Part shown: positions 1-36,046 of the stretch, piece after piece | Layout of the letters: every line of letters starts with the position of its first letter | How positions within the stretch are numbered: position 1 is the stretch's first letter | NCBI RefSeq assembly: GCF_040054535.1 | Contig: NC_090796.1 | Coordinates: 12,737,501 to 12,801,500, forward strand | Direction of reading: 5' to 3' | Origin: Antennarius striatus | Lineage: Eukaryota > Chordata > Actinopteri > Lophiiformes > Antennariidae | Length of the DNA stretch: 64,000 bases | Translations under genes and position numbers: made by a program | The notes under the pieces: generated by a model | Seen by the model: only the letters and a program-made list of their open reading frames with translations | Databases searched by the model: none | Told to the model about the DNA's origin: nothing

Positions 1-534
1 TCTGTCCAACAGATTTTCCTCTGTATCAAAAAATATACAGAAATTTGATTTGACTGTTTATCCTTCAGCTGAAGAGAGATAACATTGAAAATTTAAAAAA
101 AAAAATTCCCTTGTTAAGCCATTATAGTCTCTTTGTGTTTATGTGTGCTTAATTTGTCATCTTAACAATTCAATAGACTACCTGTGTGTCTTGACCTGAG
201 ACATTCTGCATAGTGTTTGTATGTTCTCACTCTGTCTATGTGGATTCCTTTCCAGGTTCCTCCCACTGTTCAGAAACTGGTAAATATAGGTGAATGTAGG
301 TAATGTGACTATGGATGGATTGTCCGTCCATGTGTTGAGATGTAGCACAACATAACATAGGATAAGTTCAAGTCACCCTGAGATACCCAAACACAGCAAA
401 ATGGAAATATGGTCAAGTTATCCTGTAATGTTAAAGAAAGTGCATCAAAATCCTGAATTTCGCTACTTCATCCAGCTCTAATTCATAATTTAGGCAGTTG
501 ACAGGTGTCAGGTCAGGGAGCAAAGAGCAAATTA

Positions 535-597
<63 letters not shown>
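535..597. repeat. (CA)n microsatellite
   Basis: About 63 bp of nearly perfect CA dinucleotide repeat with two GC-containing interruptions, inside the presumed first intron of the RhoGAP gene. Long reading frames across it are repeat artefacts. Confidence 0.97.
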
Positions 598-599
<2 letters not shown>

Positions 600-703
600 T
601 CCCAAAGCTTTATGAAAAAAAAAGAACTAGAACAAACACAATGTGGTGATGGGCTTCTTCTCTCCCTGTGGCCCCCAAGAATCAAGGATCCACGCCCCCC
701 CGC

Positions 704-736
704 CCCCCCCCCCCCCCACACACACACACACACACA
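704..736. repeat. C-tract followed by short (CA)n
   Basis: An almost pure run of C (about 14) runs into about 20 bp of CA repeat. It is low-complexity sequence in the same intron as the larger CA array. Confidence 0.9.
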
Positions 737-1049
737 GGGTGCCCATGGGCGGCCCTTCGTCTTTATTGGTCAGCGCACAACATCCGTGCTCCGTGGGTAC
801 CATGTCCGCTCCCTCCTCATCTGAGCGGACACACTCCTCCCTGACGAGCCCAATCAATCACACATCGTTCACACTGCAACTGTGACCTCCACTGACAGCC
901 GAACGCTGCTCACATCCAACCAGCTGAGCAGCGACAGTCCTCCGAAGGAATGACGGAACCACCGACGCACAGGCGACAAATTGATGCTCGGACTGTGAAA
1001 GTCAGAGCCGTCATAAACAGCTCCGCGTCGCGCGTAAAGTCATTCTTAC

Positions 1050-1102
1050 CTGCCCACTGTTTGGTTGGCCAGCTGTCTCATTCGGTTGAACTGCTTCTTC
1101 AT
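1050..1102 (-). CDS. arhgap17: First coding exon of a BAR-domain RhoGAP (ARHGAP17/RICH1 or ARHGAP44/RICH2 type), partial gene
   Basis: On the minus strand an ATG at 1102-1100 opens 17 codons plus two bases, reading MKKQFNRMRQLANQTVGR across the junction, followed by a consensus donor GTAAGA at 1049. This is the conserved N-terminus of the RICH family, the amphipathic start of the N-BAR domain that precedes a RhoGAP domain. These proteins act on Cdc42/Rac at membranes and junctions. The rest of the gene lies beyond the left edge, so 1-1049 is intron 1. The peptide fits ARHGAP44 (R at residue 9) slightly better than ARHGAP17 (K). I chose arhgap17 because ARHGAP17 shares human 16p with STX4, SRCAP and FBRS. 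The paralogue assignment is therefore uncertain, the family is not. Transcription is divergent from stx4. Confidence 0.82.
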
Positions 1103-1376
1103 CTTGTGTTTTTCTGCGTTACAACCGGACGCTAGAGTCGCTCCACATATCTCATTGATAGAAGTCAGAAGTCTGATCTATGGCAGGCGAGGAGGTTCGG
1201 TCCAAACACGCAGGTCGTGCATCGCGTTCGGCTAAATCCTCCTCTATGCGTGAATCAGCCTTCCGATCGGCTCCCCAGCTCAAGAGATGCTGAACCGATT
1301 TCTTTTTTTCTCCCCCAGCACTGACAGCTCACTGGCGACACGACGTTCCTTGCCGATGCACTATGGGAAATGTAGT
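1103..1376 (-). promoter_or_regulatory. Likely promoter/5'UTR of the RhoGAP gene with a ZNF143/STAF-type site
   Basis: The stretch just upstream of the minus-strand ATG is rich in CpG relative to its surroundings. At 1357-1376 the minus strand reads ACTACATTTCCCATAGTGCA, matching the ZNF143 (STAF) consensus ACTACAnnTCCCAnnnTGC, a common element of vertebrate housekeeping promoters. It lies about 255 bp upstream of the start codon, a plausible core-promoter distance. No TATA box is evident. The transcription start itself was not located. Confidence 0.6.
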
Positions 1377-1649
1377 GCAGTTGCATCTATTGTCCTCAGA
1401 GGGTGACTTCAGCTGTGAAGCCACTGAAGTTTCCAACACATTTTTTTCCGCTTAAGAAATGTTAAAAGGCACCTCCATGTTTATTTAATGTTTCACACAC
1501 CATCACAGCTGTTCTCAGTCCTGTTGCCAATTACAGTATAAAAGGACATTAATACAGTATTAATTTAACTCTAAAAGTAAGAATCCTGTTGAAACCTACA
1601 GGAAACCTATACATTTACTCATAAAGACCTTAAATTTTGGGGTGACAGC

Positions 1650-1822
1650 AATTCAGTCCACTGGGTCTGGGGCTGGGGACTAGAGGGTGACTGGTTCAAG
1701 ACCCGTGTGGACAAAAATGATTGGAGCGTGAGCTGGCAGTGCTCAAGGGTACCTTGAGCACTGCCGAGGCGCTCTTGAGCAAAGCACTGTCCCCTACAAG
1801 TTGGTGCGCCCCACCATTCTAC
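1650..1822 (+). repeat. Degraded tRNA-type SINE-like dispersed repeat
   Basis: The segment contains a B-box-like GGTTCAAGACC and then the phrase CACTGCCGAGGCGCTCTTGA with CAAAGCACTGTCCCC, which I recognise as a variant of a very common fish interspersed repeat (normally ending near 'gagcaaggcacc'). No A box or flanking target duplication was confirmed. Family name not assigned. Confidence 0.5.
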
Positions 1823-3126
1823 CTCCCATTAAAAGTGCTAGAATGAGACTTTTAGATTTCATAATATCAGCCATCCTTTTAAGAAGCTACATTATTTTAT
1901 ATCGGTAATGGTATTTGATTGAATGGAAAAATTCATGGCCAATTAAAGTGCGAAATAAAGACTTTGTCTGTCTTTACACTGTTGTGATAAGGGTGCGCAG
2001 AATCAAATGAATAATGCATTGTTGACTCACAATTATTATTTACTGTTTATTACATAGTTATTGTGGAGCATGCTAAGTCTATGAGACATATCAGCCACAT
2101 TACCCCCCCCCCGACACAGTCCCCAGAAGGTACGTTTATAGTTGACAAAAATTAAATGTCAGACCAGAATATTAAATATATTGTAAATGTTGCACACAAG
2201 CTTATTGCCCAGCCAAGTCATTTTCCATCCACAACATTAAAACACCATCGTAATGTCCCTGACAGAGCTTGTGAACTACACTTGAGTAAGGGGTAATGTT
2301 GCAGTTCTACATTTTTTTACAGGCAAATAGCATCATCTGGTGGTTTCCAAAGTCAACTAGGACACTTGCATTATATTTCCAACACTTGTTACTTTCCTGA
2401 CTTGTTCCAGGGCGTAACCATACACAGCATTTTGCTGGAAGTCATGACAGCACACGTTAGCGATAATTATTAGAAATATCTTGTCAAACCTGCCTATAAC
2501 CTACAGATATTTTATCTATTAATGATCTTACAAAAGAAAGTTTCATCTTGATGTTATGTATACAGTATCTGAAAATAAAAAAAATGTTTAGAAAATAGTA
2601 CATCACAATATAAAGCATTTGTTTATTAAAGTTATCTATCTTAAACTCCTCCTTTCGTGACAGGCAGGCGACTCTGGAATTTATTTTCAACACATTTATA
2701 TACTTTTACATTGCAACATCTCTGTCGGAACGGTCTTGGGCGGGGTTAAAAACTGCTATATTACGGCGATGCCTTAATCTTCATTTCTCATAGCAGGTTT
2801 TTTACTTGAAAACAAGTTTTATATTTTTTACTTTTCCCTTTTTTTAAAAAAAAAATCCCCATCATAACAACAAGCGCTACATTATCCGCATAATAAAGAT
2901 CCATACATCCATTTTGTTCCGCTGTATCCCATATATTATGTCAACATAATCTCCCCTCTGTAACAACAATAACCATTACATTTATATTATTATTATTTTA
3001 AATAATCAAATATCGCCTCGAAACGATCCATCAATACGTCTGAACCCGTGACACAACCCTCCCTTCGATTAAATAGAAAAGCGAGGAACAATACAAATAT
3101 GAGGAAAATCCAATTACATTAACAGT

Positions 3127-3185
3127 GCTAATACTAATACTAAAAGTAATACTAAAAGTAATACTGATACTATAATACTAATACG
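3127..3185. repeat. Degenerate short tandem array (ctaatacta/aaagtaata units)
   Basis: Around eight imperfect copies of a six- to nine-base unit built on TAATACT/AAAGTAAT lie about 250 bp before the stx4 start codon. It is a local low-complexity tract, possibly within the 5'UTR or promoter of stx4. Confidence 0.7.
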
Positions 3186-3429
3186 GTACGAGGGCTCCAG
3201 TCGTATGCAGTTACATTTTGCTGACACAGGTGGCGTCAGTGAGTCGACGTTCAATGTTTTGAAGAGGACTAGAAGAAGAGGTCTTAATGCTGGACCTGAC
3301 TTGTTGAATGACATTAGTGCAAAGTTCACCATTTTTACAGTTATCGTCTCTGTTTAGAAAAAGCTTAACACACTTTGGGGTAAAGTTGCTGAGTTCTTCA
3401 CATCTGACTGTCTGCTTCACCCTGGAAAA

Positions 3430-6400
3430 TGCGGGACCGAACTAAAGAACTAGGAAATGTGAGTCTAAAAGTAAACTGTTAAAATTAGCATTAGCTTGTT
3501 AGCCTGCTAACTTGGCCAAGTTCCATCTCCTCTATCGTGAGTGTTCTGTGGTGACAGCTTTATATGAAAAAGGAAAACAATAAAAGGGGTATGATCGTGG
3601 TAATGTGTGACGGTTTGCGCATCTGAATACTGACCTTAGCGACATTTTTGCCGACTTCCGTTTCATAACACATGCCAGGCAGGGGTATGGAGAGTCTGGT
3701 GGGGCGGGCGTGGAATGGGCTTCAGATACGAGAACACACCCACTATATTTAGTATTTACTGTGTATTAATTATTGTTGTCAACCGGAATGCAGAATGCAG
3801 GGGCTTCGGATGACGACGAGGAGGGCAAAGCTCTCATGATCAAACCTGGAACCTCTTCAGCCAAAGAGGAGAAGGAGAACGAAGCCTTCTTGAAAAAGGT
3901 GAAGTTTAACTGAACAGCTTTCTTCGTGTTATGCATATGGTTATATCCGAAATTCATTTTTGTGAAAGAGTGTTACACTGCAATATCAATCAGGTGCACT
4001 AAAGGATGGATGATGCAAAGTAAGGTTAAATGAATTTGGAGACTGATGGCAATCATTTGAACTACTGTACAGAAGCTAAATCAAAAGAGGAATAGTTAAT
4101 GAAAAGACAGATTGTTAAAGTTATCAAAAGCACTTGCATGAATATTATTGCACATGTTTTGATTATACTAGACTATGTGCCTGGTCAGAACTATAGACAA
4201 CAGGGGCCCTAAGATGAACATTTTGAAAAACAGACCCTGATGGAGAAAGGATGATGGTAAACGTAGACAAGTCAAGAAACCCTGCAGTCTGCTGTACTTA
4301 CTGTCAGGTGATTCTGTGTCAATGAAATAGGCTGGTTGTGTCTGGTATTTCCTTCTCACCTTGATGTCTTGTGCAACTAACCAGATGCGTTGGGAAAGGT
4401 TAATTGTGCAAGGAGGACCTTAAGCTGGTGATGCTTACTGACATGTGGTGTCTTAAAAGATAAAAAGCAATATATTCAGTGTTGAGTCGTTAAGTATAAA
4501 AAATACACTTTCACTTGATACTGGTTCTTTCCCATTTATAGGTGGAAGAAATTCAGGAGGGAATGCACAGTCTCAAAAGGATGGTGTCAGAACTTGAGAA
4601 CAAGCAGAAGACTGTCCTGGGCGTGGCACTGCCAGAAGATGGTACGTTTGTTCATTAAGGACTTCAGTTGGGGCAAAACATGCCTGAAAAGTGACTGAAA
4701 ATGGAAATCAGGAAAGAATTTTAAAAAATATTAAGGTTTACCAAACAGCATTTCTTAATTTTTCCAAAATGTCAAATGCTGCCTTTTATTTTTCTAGCTG
4801 ACAGTTCATGTTTTACTGAATCTTCAGTGTCACCACTAAATACACTCTGAGTGTGATAGAGAGTATTTCTGTGTTGACAATGTTGTTTCTTCTTGGATCA
4901 GGGATGAAGAAGGAGCTCCAGACTCTTAGAGAGGAGATCAAAACACTGGCTGGGCAGATACAGAGAAAGCTGAAGAGTGAGTACTGAAATATAAGATAAG
5001 GACACTGCATGTTTTGTGTTTGTGTTTTGTTTACACTTACCAGTCATCCTTCCACAGGTATTGAAATCAAGAAGGGTGAGGAAGATGGAAAATATGTTTC
5101 AATTAACATTCGGATGCAACGGACCCAGGTTGTTTTACATTTAAATTCACTTTTACATTTAATTTTCTATTGCCAATTTTCCAACTGCATGAAGTGATTT
5201 TATTACACTGGTTGTCAGGATAAGAGATACTGTACATTAAAACTGTAGCCGCTGAATAGATAACTCTGCCAAGAAAATCATGTTTTCACTTAAAATGGTT
5301 GATGAAACTTGGTGTGTCTTGGATCGGAATACAAGACACACCAGGATTTTATTTTATGTTCTCCTGGTTGTATTATGTGAGGCCAATGTTACAGGAAAAA
5401 CAGAAAGCAGGTTCTCTTTGTTGAATAAATTGGAGTTACAGAAATGTAATTACTGTATGTACTTACTGTAATTTGTCATTTAATGACTAGTGGAATTAAC
5501 ACTGACACACCCTGTTTGGTTCTAGAAATGTCTATTGAGCACTGCATTGACAAAATTAGCTTTCTTACAATATAAACCCAGTATATACAGTATGTATATT
5601 AAATATATCCCTTAAGTTATGTCACAGTGTTCCTTTTTTTTCCCCAGACTCTTTTGGCTCAGTCTGGATTCAGCCATGCTCTCACTAAATTGTTTGATGT
5701 GTTTAGTTTGTGGTGCTCATTGATATCAGTAACAGATAAGATCTCATTTTAAGGTTAAGCTGCACAAAAAACTATATCTTTAAAATCTTGATCATCACAC
5801 ATTGTTAGTCAAAAACGAAAACATTCTTAATGAAAACCGAACATTTAAGGTTGAACTCATAAAATTTTTCCATCTCTTCAGCATGGCGTCTTGTCCAAAG
5901 AGTTTGTGGAGTTGATGGGTTACTGTAACACCATTCAATCCCAGTACAGGGACAGGAATGTGGAGAGAATACAGAGGCAACTGAAAATCAGTGAGTACAT
6001 GAGGCAAATACTGCTGGTGTTTTATAGTCTGTGGTCTTTTTCAGGGCAATGTTGAGGTGTTGCTGTAGGTTGCAGGTTAATAACCTAAATAACTTCAACT
6101 AATCGCTAATGATAATAATCAGTCTGTCTCAACGAATTCTAAACACAACAAACATTTTTATCACAATCATCAGTGTATGAAAACATGAATGTCCTTTATT
6201 CAAAGCTTTGGTCTAACACAGCTCTCCCTCATTAGCTGGGACCAATGTGACGGACCAAGAACTGGATGCAATGCTTGAGAGTGGGCAGACTGATGTTTTC
6301 ACCCAAAATGTGAGTGCGCTGTGAATGAAGACAGGATCTCAGGAATGTGACTGCATGTTGAAAAACACTGCACAGAAGCACCTGCTGTATCACAGTCAAG

Positions 6401-7466
6401 TTTTTTGTTTTGTAGGTTTTCACGGATATCTAATTTGCTTTACAGGAGCGATTCAGAAAGCATGAAAATAACAGTGGTCAAATGTCCTGTTTTTTTACTT
6501 AACAACATTTATTTGACAACTCTGGGATCAAATTACTCTGTGACATAAAATGTTTTGTAAAACACTTGTGATAAGCTTACAAATGGCTTTATTTAAGTCT
6601 AAATGGATAGCTCCCAACCAGTTCATGTTTGCATTCTGGTATACAGATTCTCATTGATGCCAAAGCTACAAGGCAGGCCCTGAATGAGATTGAGTCTCGA
6701 CATGATGAGATCGTGAAGCTTGAGAGGAGCATCAAAGACCTGCACGACATGTTCCAGTACCTGGCCATGGAAGTAGAGGCTCAGGTAAAGCAAGAAGCGA
6801 TCAAATCTCTTTGGTTTGTCTGAGTTTCGAAGCATCTCATCAACACTGAGTGTGATTTTTCTGCCCTTCTACAGGGAGAGACGGTTAACCGAATTGAGGA
6901 CAATATCAATCAGGGTGCTAACTATGTGGAGAAAGCAAAAGAAAACACAGAGAAAGCAGTGACATATCAACAGAAAGCACGAAAGGTACAATATAGTTTC
7001 ATGTGAAATGTTTATGACACTAGGGGTTGCCTTAAGGAGTCTGGTTTGGGGGGGAATGTATTATTTTGTAGTTGCCATTTATTGGCTTAATGTCAGGTTC
7101 AACCAACCTAGAACATTGAAAAAACTCACACAAAAAGGAAAAGACAACAGTTATATTTTTTACTTGCGAGGAGAACGGACCGATGTGGCCAGTTACAGAT
7201 CTCCACCCCGTTCTCAACATGTCTCTGCCAAAACCTCTCTCTTATTTTATTTGGGCAGTCCTTGTTTACAATGTGTCCTAAGGATGGGGGACAAAAATAT
7301 CAGCAATGCGTGGTTGGTGGTTTTGTGATTTGCACATAATTGATGTTGCTGTTGTTAACTGATCTCTATTTTTCGTCCAATGTAGAAAAAGATCTGGATC
7401 GCAATCTGTTTGGCCATCCTCCTCCTCATCATCATCATCTCATTGGCCGCCACCTTTGGCTCCTAA
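3430..7466 (+). CDS. stx4: Syntaxin-4, plasma-membrane Qa-SNARE (10 exons)
   Basis: Coding exons: 3430-3459, 3794-3898, 4542-4641, 4902-4976, 5058-5128, 5882-5990, 6236-6309, 6647-6784, 6875-6985, 7386-7466. All junctions are GT-AG and in phase, giving 297 codons, the length of human STX4. The protein starts [10 protein letters not shown] like STX4, has the Habc three-helix region (exons 3-7) and then the SNARE motif in exons 8-9. The zero-layer glutamine is the last codon of exon 8 (..VEAQ). Exon 10 encodes the tail anchor [20 protein letters not shown] ending at the cell surface membrane. Syntaxin-4 pairs with SNAP-23 and VAMP2/8 and with Munc18-3 (family knowledge) for regulated exocytosis such as GLUT4 delivery. 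The AG before 3794 is required for frame; the AG seven bases later would break it. The gene converges on srcap. Confidence 0.96.
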
Positions 7467-8760
7467 CACCAAGTAATTCAAGTTAGCTGTAGTTTCTGGC
7501 TCAGAAATCCACTTTGATGTAAATAATTTCAGCCCACAGAATTTAGGGATGAGGTTAGTCGGTGGATTTTATCAGTTATGCCTTTGCTTTTTTTATTTTA
7601 TTCTCACATTTTAAATTTGTCTTCCCCTAACTGGCATGTTCTGTTACCAGGCCTTTTTTTTTTAAAAGAGATGGACTATGTTTTGTTAGTCTCACAAATG
7701 ACCAGTCTTCCTGGCAGAGTTCCCCTGTCAATTTTGTCTGCAACACAAAGACCAGGACTTTGTCATCTGTTACATCGGTGCCCATTCTCATTGTATGTAC
7801 AAATCATGAGTGGCCTTGAGCTAAGCACAATGCAGTATTGAAACCAAATACTGGCGCTGATCATACTGTACTCAGGAAGTGTTACGTTGTTGTATTTGGA
7901 TGAATTAGACATAAATGAAATAGGGCTTTTTTATAGGAATATATAGAAATATACTAATATAATTGTATATAACCTTAATTACTGTTTTTTGAGGCAAATG
8001 GTTTTAAAAACTTGTTCAAACTGCCTCCATGTACCAATTGTAAATACTTTTTTTCTGTGAATTAACCCACCTTTTTTATAACATGTTTTTCTGCACTGCA
8101 ACTAAAGGCCCAAGGCCCACTTTTTATTTCTTCTAACACTTTTTGTGTTGACTTTCTGGGCTGTGCAAGCTGCTACAAGAAAAATTGTGCAACAAATTTT
8201 TTACTCTTCAAAATGGTGCCTTCTTCTTGTGTCCATATGAACAACTCAAGTGATAATGTGATGTTGTGCAGACATTGAGAGGGGATGATTTTTTTTTTTG
8301 TGAAGTTACAATAACACTGTTTTTATTTTTCTTCACCTGTTAGTCACATTGTGTTTTGTCTTCTTACTTCTGCAACCAAGTTCTGTGGGGGAATCTTAGA
8401 GCAGAAAACCAATTTAGAGACAAACGCTACCTGCTGTGTCCAACAATATGGCAAACCTGTAAAGATAAATAAACCCAATGTACAGATTAAGTCGTCACTG
8501 AAGTCCACTTTGGAAATAGCAAAAGTTGGAAGCGGTTTTGCTACTGTGTACTCATTTTATTATAGGTTTGTTTTTAAAATAAAATATTGCCATGCTGTAT
8601 TTTTGGTCATTTCTATAGAATTTTTGCTTAGAATAAGCTTTATTGCACTTCCACACCCTGTAAAATCCTCCCTCAAAGCTTTTTACAGTACGTAATGAAA
8701 GTAGGGCATGAACCTGTATTCCATCCACAATTAAACAAAATGTTCAACACGAAAAATGGC
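7467..8760 (+). other. stx4: stx4 3'UTR with candidate poly(A) signals
   Basis: After the stop at 7464-7466 the sequence is AT-rich and non-coding. Candidate poly(A) signals on the plus strand include AATAAA at 8578-8583 and ATTAAA at 8730-8735. The exact cleavage site cannot be read, but the second signal would place it within about 40 bp of the likely srcap 3' end. Confidence 0.5.
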
Positions 8761-10271
8761 AACTAATTTTTGGTCTTTTTATTCAACTGTAATTGCCTTA
8801 ATTTTCAAGTAAAACAATGTGGAATTACAAGGGATCAAAGGAATGCAACAAATGAAGATAGACAAAAATAAGACCATCACCATAAACTACCCCCCACCCC
8901 CCAAAAAATCACCTTTGCTCAAAGTAGCTTAGACAAGTCCAAAAGTAAATCAACATATTACAGTCATCTGGAACTGTACCAGTATTTTATTCACATATTT
9001 TCTCCAAGTATTTCTTTACAGTAACTAAGAGCAATGAAGTGACGGTGACAAAGATGCATGTGAAAACACAACTGGGTTGCACAGACACACGGTGATTTTC
9101 TTGACATTTCTGGAGGATGTTTGGGAGAGGTGGGTGGTTGTGTGACCTTTTCTGTTATTATATATATATTTTTTCATGAGAAGCTCAACACCCCTGCTTT
9201 AGATGTGTCACAAGGCAATCTGAGGTTCAAATCCATTTGGCCAAAGAGGCACTCTAAATTTCATACACATTTACTTGCCCTTTCTACATAAATAAACAAC
9301 AACGTGGACCGTAGCAAAAATTGCCATTGGGACGATTGGGGAAAACATCTGTGTTTCTCCTGCATCTGGGTTTGTGGTGCAGAGCGAGGAAGTTTTCAAG
9401 ACACTTTGCAATTTCAATTGATATATTTTTGAACTATAAAGATACATCGAGGTACTAAGGACCAATTACTTGATTGAATGTTATTACTACACCACAATGT
9501 ACTTACATAGCTGAGGGCCACATTATCAGATGTGCAAATGAGAAATACAAGGCTGGATTTAAAAATTAATCCAATGAACAGAAGTTGACATGAAAAATAG
9601 TGGGCCCAAGCAAAGGAAAGCTCCAGCATAGTGCAGCAAAGATCACATTGACAGATCAGTTCTCTTCCCAATACTCTGGAAGAAATAATAAAATATGCAT
9701 AACTTATCAACTGACTACAAGGAAACAATAGTCAGGACAGTTGACAAAATTTTCAAAACCAATCTTTCTAAAACCTCCAACTTACAATACAACTGGTCAC
9801 TCAAAAGATTTAAATGTCACACAAATGACTTTTATTTATAACCCTAATAAGAGGGCGCTGTATCACATAAGATCTGAGTGTTCCAGTCTTTTATGATTAC
9901 AGTACGTGTTAACTAACAACTTTCCTTTGTTAACTTTTGCACCTTTGTCCCCCCTCATGTCCCAGTGGTGATTTCAACCACTGCACCATCGCACTCTGAT
10001 GCACAATGATAGCATCAGCTTTTTTTTTTCTCTAGGTCTAGCATCCCTGAGCCTTACCCCCAGCTGACATATGCTGAGTTGGTGAGAGGAACCAGCTCCA
10101 GTTGGAAAGGGAGAGGTCCCAAGAGTCAGGGGAGGTCCCCGGCTTGTGCAGCACCCAGTTCCCTTGCATTCATGAGAGACCAAACAAAGCAGGAGGTCAT
10201 GATGACATGCCCTTGCATCATCCTCTGCACCAAGACTCTTGCTTCCATTTTTTTCCCTTTTGGCACTGTAA
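8761..10271 (-). other. srcap: srcap 3'UTR and convergent intergenic junction
   Basis: This non-coding AT-rich stretch follows the srcap stop codon (10272-10274, minus). A minus-strand AATAAA lies at 8783-8778, immediately past the last plausible stx4 signal, so the two transcripts probably end tail to tail or overlap slightly. No further gene is visible here. Confidence 0.45.
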
Positions 10272-34267
<23,996 letters not shown>

Positions 34268-35294
34268 CTGATGAAGCACAAATAAAACAGGATCAAAACT
34301 TTATGAATGAAATAAAATTAACTTCATACTTCTCGACTTCACTAATTTTTTTTTTTTTTAAAGTGATGTAGCATGCTAACGTGTTTGCAGCACTACACAA
34401 ATCTGAAAGGCTAACAGCGAGATTTGCTATAACGAAGCTAATGCTATCATCATTTTTATTACATGTGATATTAGTGAACAGATACGACGATGACTAACAT
34501 CACATCACGAGATGCGGCGGCAACACTCGACTTGGCTTTAGCCAATTGTTGCTATAACCACCGTGTATGTATTTACGTGTGCTCTGTGGTATCTGCAGCA
34601 GTAATAAAAACCCTCCGTGTAGCTCCAGCTCCGTTAGCTACCTCCAAGTTGCATTTGGTGCAGTCGCCCACAAGATCTTTGGAATTCTGCAGCACGCGCT
34701 CTCGATCTAAAAGCCGGTGACCAAGCGCGTGGGCCTCCGGTCATTCATTTTCTGTTCTTCTAAATGTAAATGTAACGGAGTGTGTTTGGTCATAACCGCG
34801 TCAACTTGTAGATAAACATATAACATTACCTCGACAGAGTACACATTTATTCAGTAGTTATAGGTGCGATGGCTGCAGACATACAATAAAAAATGTATCT
34901 ACTTTCGTTACAATCCGAGTGTACAAACGGACACCATAACCTCGTGATGGTGCTCTTTATAAACAGGCAAAAAATAAACGGCTAACTTTAAAGCGGATCG
35001 CTACCGGTTTGGGTAATGTGGTTAGCTAGCTAACGCTAGCTTTTACAAAAACACTGCTTGGGTGGCACTTAAGAAAAGCCTGCTAACTAGCAAGGTAGAA
35101 GAGTTAGTAGGGTGCGTTCATTTCATGCGCAGGCGCCCCATTCCACCCGCAGTTATGTAATGATCCAGCTTCGAATAACCCCGATTAAGACAGCATGATT
35201 TGATAAGTTACTTCACAAGAAGACAAAAACATCTGAAAGTCGCATTTAAACCCGCTTCTGCATGCACTGCTGGGGGGGGGGAGACAATCACTTC

Positions 35295-35302
35295 TGACGT
35301 CA
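35295..35302. promoter_or_regulatory. CRE palindrome TGACGTCA
   Basis: A perfect cAMP-response element sits in the presumed first intron of srcap, about 470 bp downstream of the inferred first-exon donor. It may be an intronic enhancer or second promoter element; there is no direct evidence that it is used. Confidence 0.4.
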
Positions 35303-35746
35303 CTGCGTAGGGTCAAATTTGTTTCTAAAAAAATTAATGTGCTACTTTATTTCCTTTCAATCAATAAATCGTTTAAATTTAAATCCAAATATAAAATTAA
35401 ACAAAACACAAATGTTACAAAGTTCTACATAAATTTTGCAATGATTATAAGGGGGGTTTAGGGGATCCCACACTATTGCATGGGCTAGCTCTTTAGAAGC
35501 GACGACTGAGGAAATGACGTTTAAATTGTTATTTATTTCATGTATTTAAGTTTATATCACCACTTTTTAGTTATTGGGGCTTCTCGTTTTATATCCTAGT
35601 TTTGGTTCCATGTGTTACGGACAAATATATTCACTATCCGTCCACATGAATTGCCAACTACATTACAATCCGATTGTCTTTTCGTTAGTCTGAGCGTCCC
35701 CCTCCAAATACCCCTATTACTTCCTCCTTCCCCCCTCCCTCTCAAT

Positions 35747-36046
35747 GCCGCCATCTTAAGTTCCCACCTACCTGAAATTTCCGACCAATTTTCTTTTACT
35801 AAATTCTCGTTGAAGGAGTCGTCATCCGCGTAAAATCGCACTCAATCCGTAATGTCGGTGGTCTAAACTGTCTCCCGGTACCCAATGAGGTACCACTAGG
35901 TCTGTAGGAAGAAGTTACAATCCGGACCGAGAGAGACTGGGTTTCGGCGCAGAATGTAGCGGTCGCGGGGAGGAGACTTTACACAGCGAAATGGTGGAGA
36001 ACCGCTGCTGCTGACCAAGTACAGAGCACGCTGAAATCTCGCGAGA
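35747..36046 (-). promoter_or_regulatory. srcap: Likely srcap promoter and non-coding first exon
   Basis: A CpG-rich block contains the palindrome TCTCGCGAGA (36037-36046), a core element of many housekeeping and bidirectional promoters. Downstream on the minus strand are a good donor, TTTCAG then GTAGGT, at 35772, and a YY1-type AAGATGGCGGC (35757-35747). I infer a 5'UTR exon from about 36030 to 35772. The open frame near 35841 starts at GTG, not ATG. Splicing this exon straight to exon A leaves no ATG in the exon A frame, so coding would start further on. Confidence 0.5.

Larger units (their letters stand above)
1377..3429. other. Intergenic spacer between the RhoGAP gene and stx4
   Basis: AT-rich spacer between divergent genes. 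Apart from the SINE-like repeat near 1650-1822 and the short TAATACT-type array near 3127-3185, I see no coding exon. The last few hundred bases must hold the stx4 promoter and 5'UTR, but no TATA box or clear initiator stands out. Confidence 0.6.

Noticed and set aside
431-857. Overlapping reading frames on both strands rich in HTHTH or CVCVC
   Set aside because: They are translations of the CA microsatellite and C-tract, not proteins.
35596-35841. Possible srcap N-terminus starting at 35841
   Set aside because: The first codon is GTG and a TGA stop lies just upstream. The exon end phase does not fit exon A.
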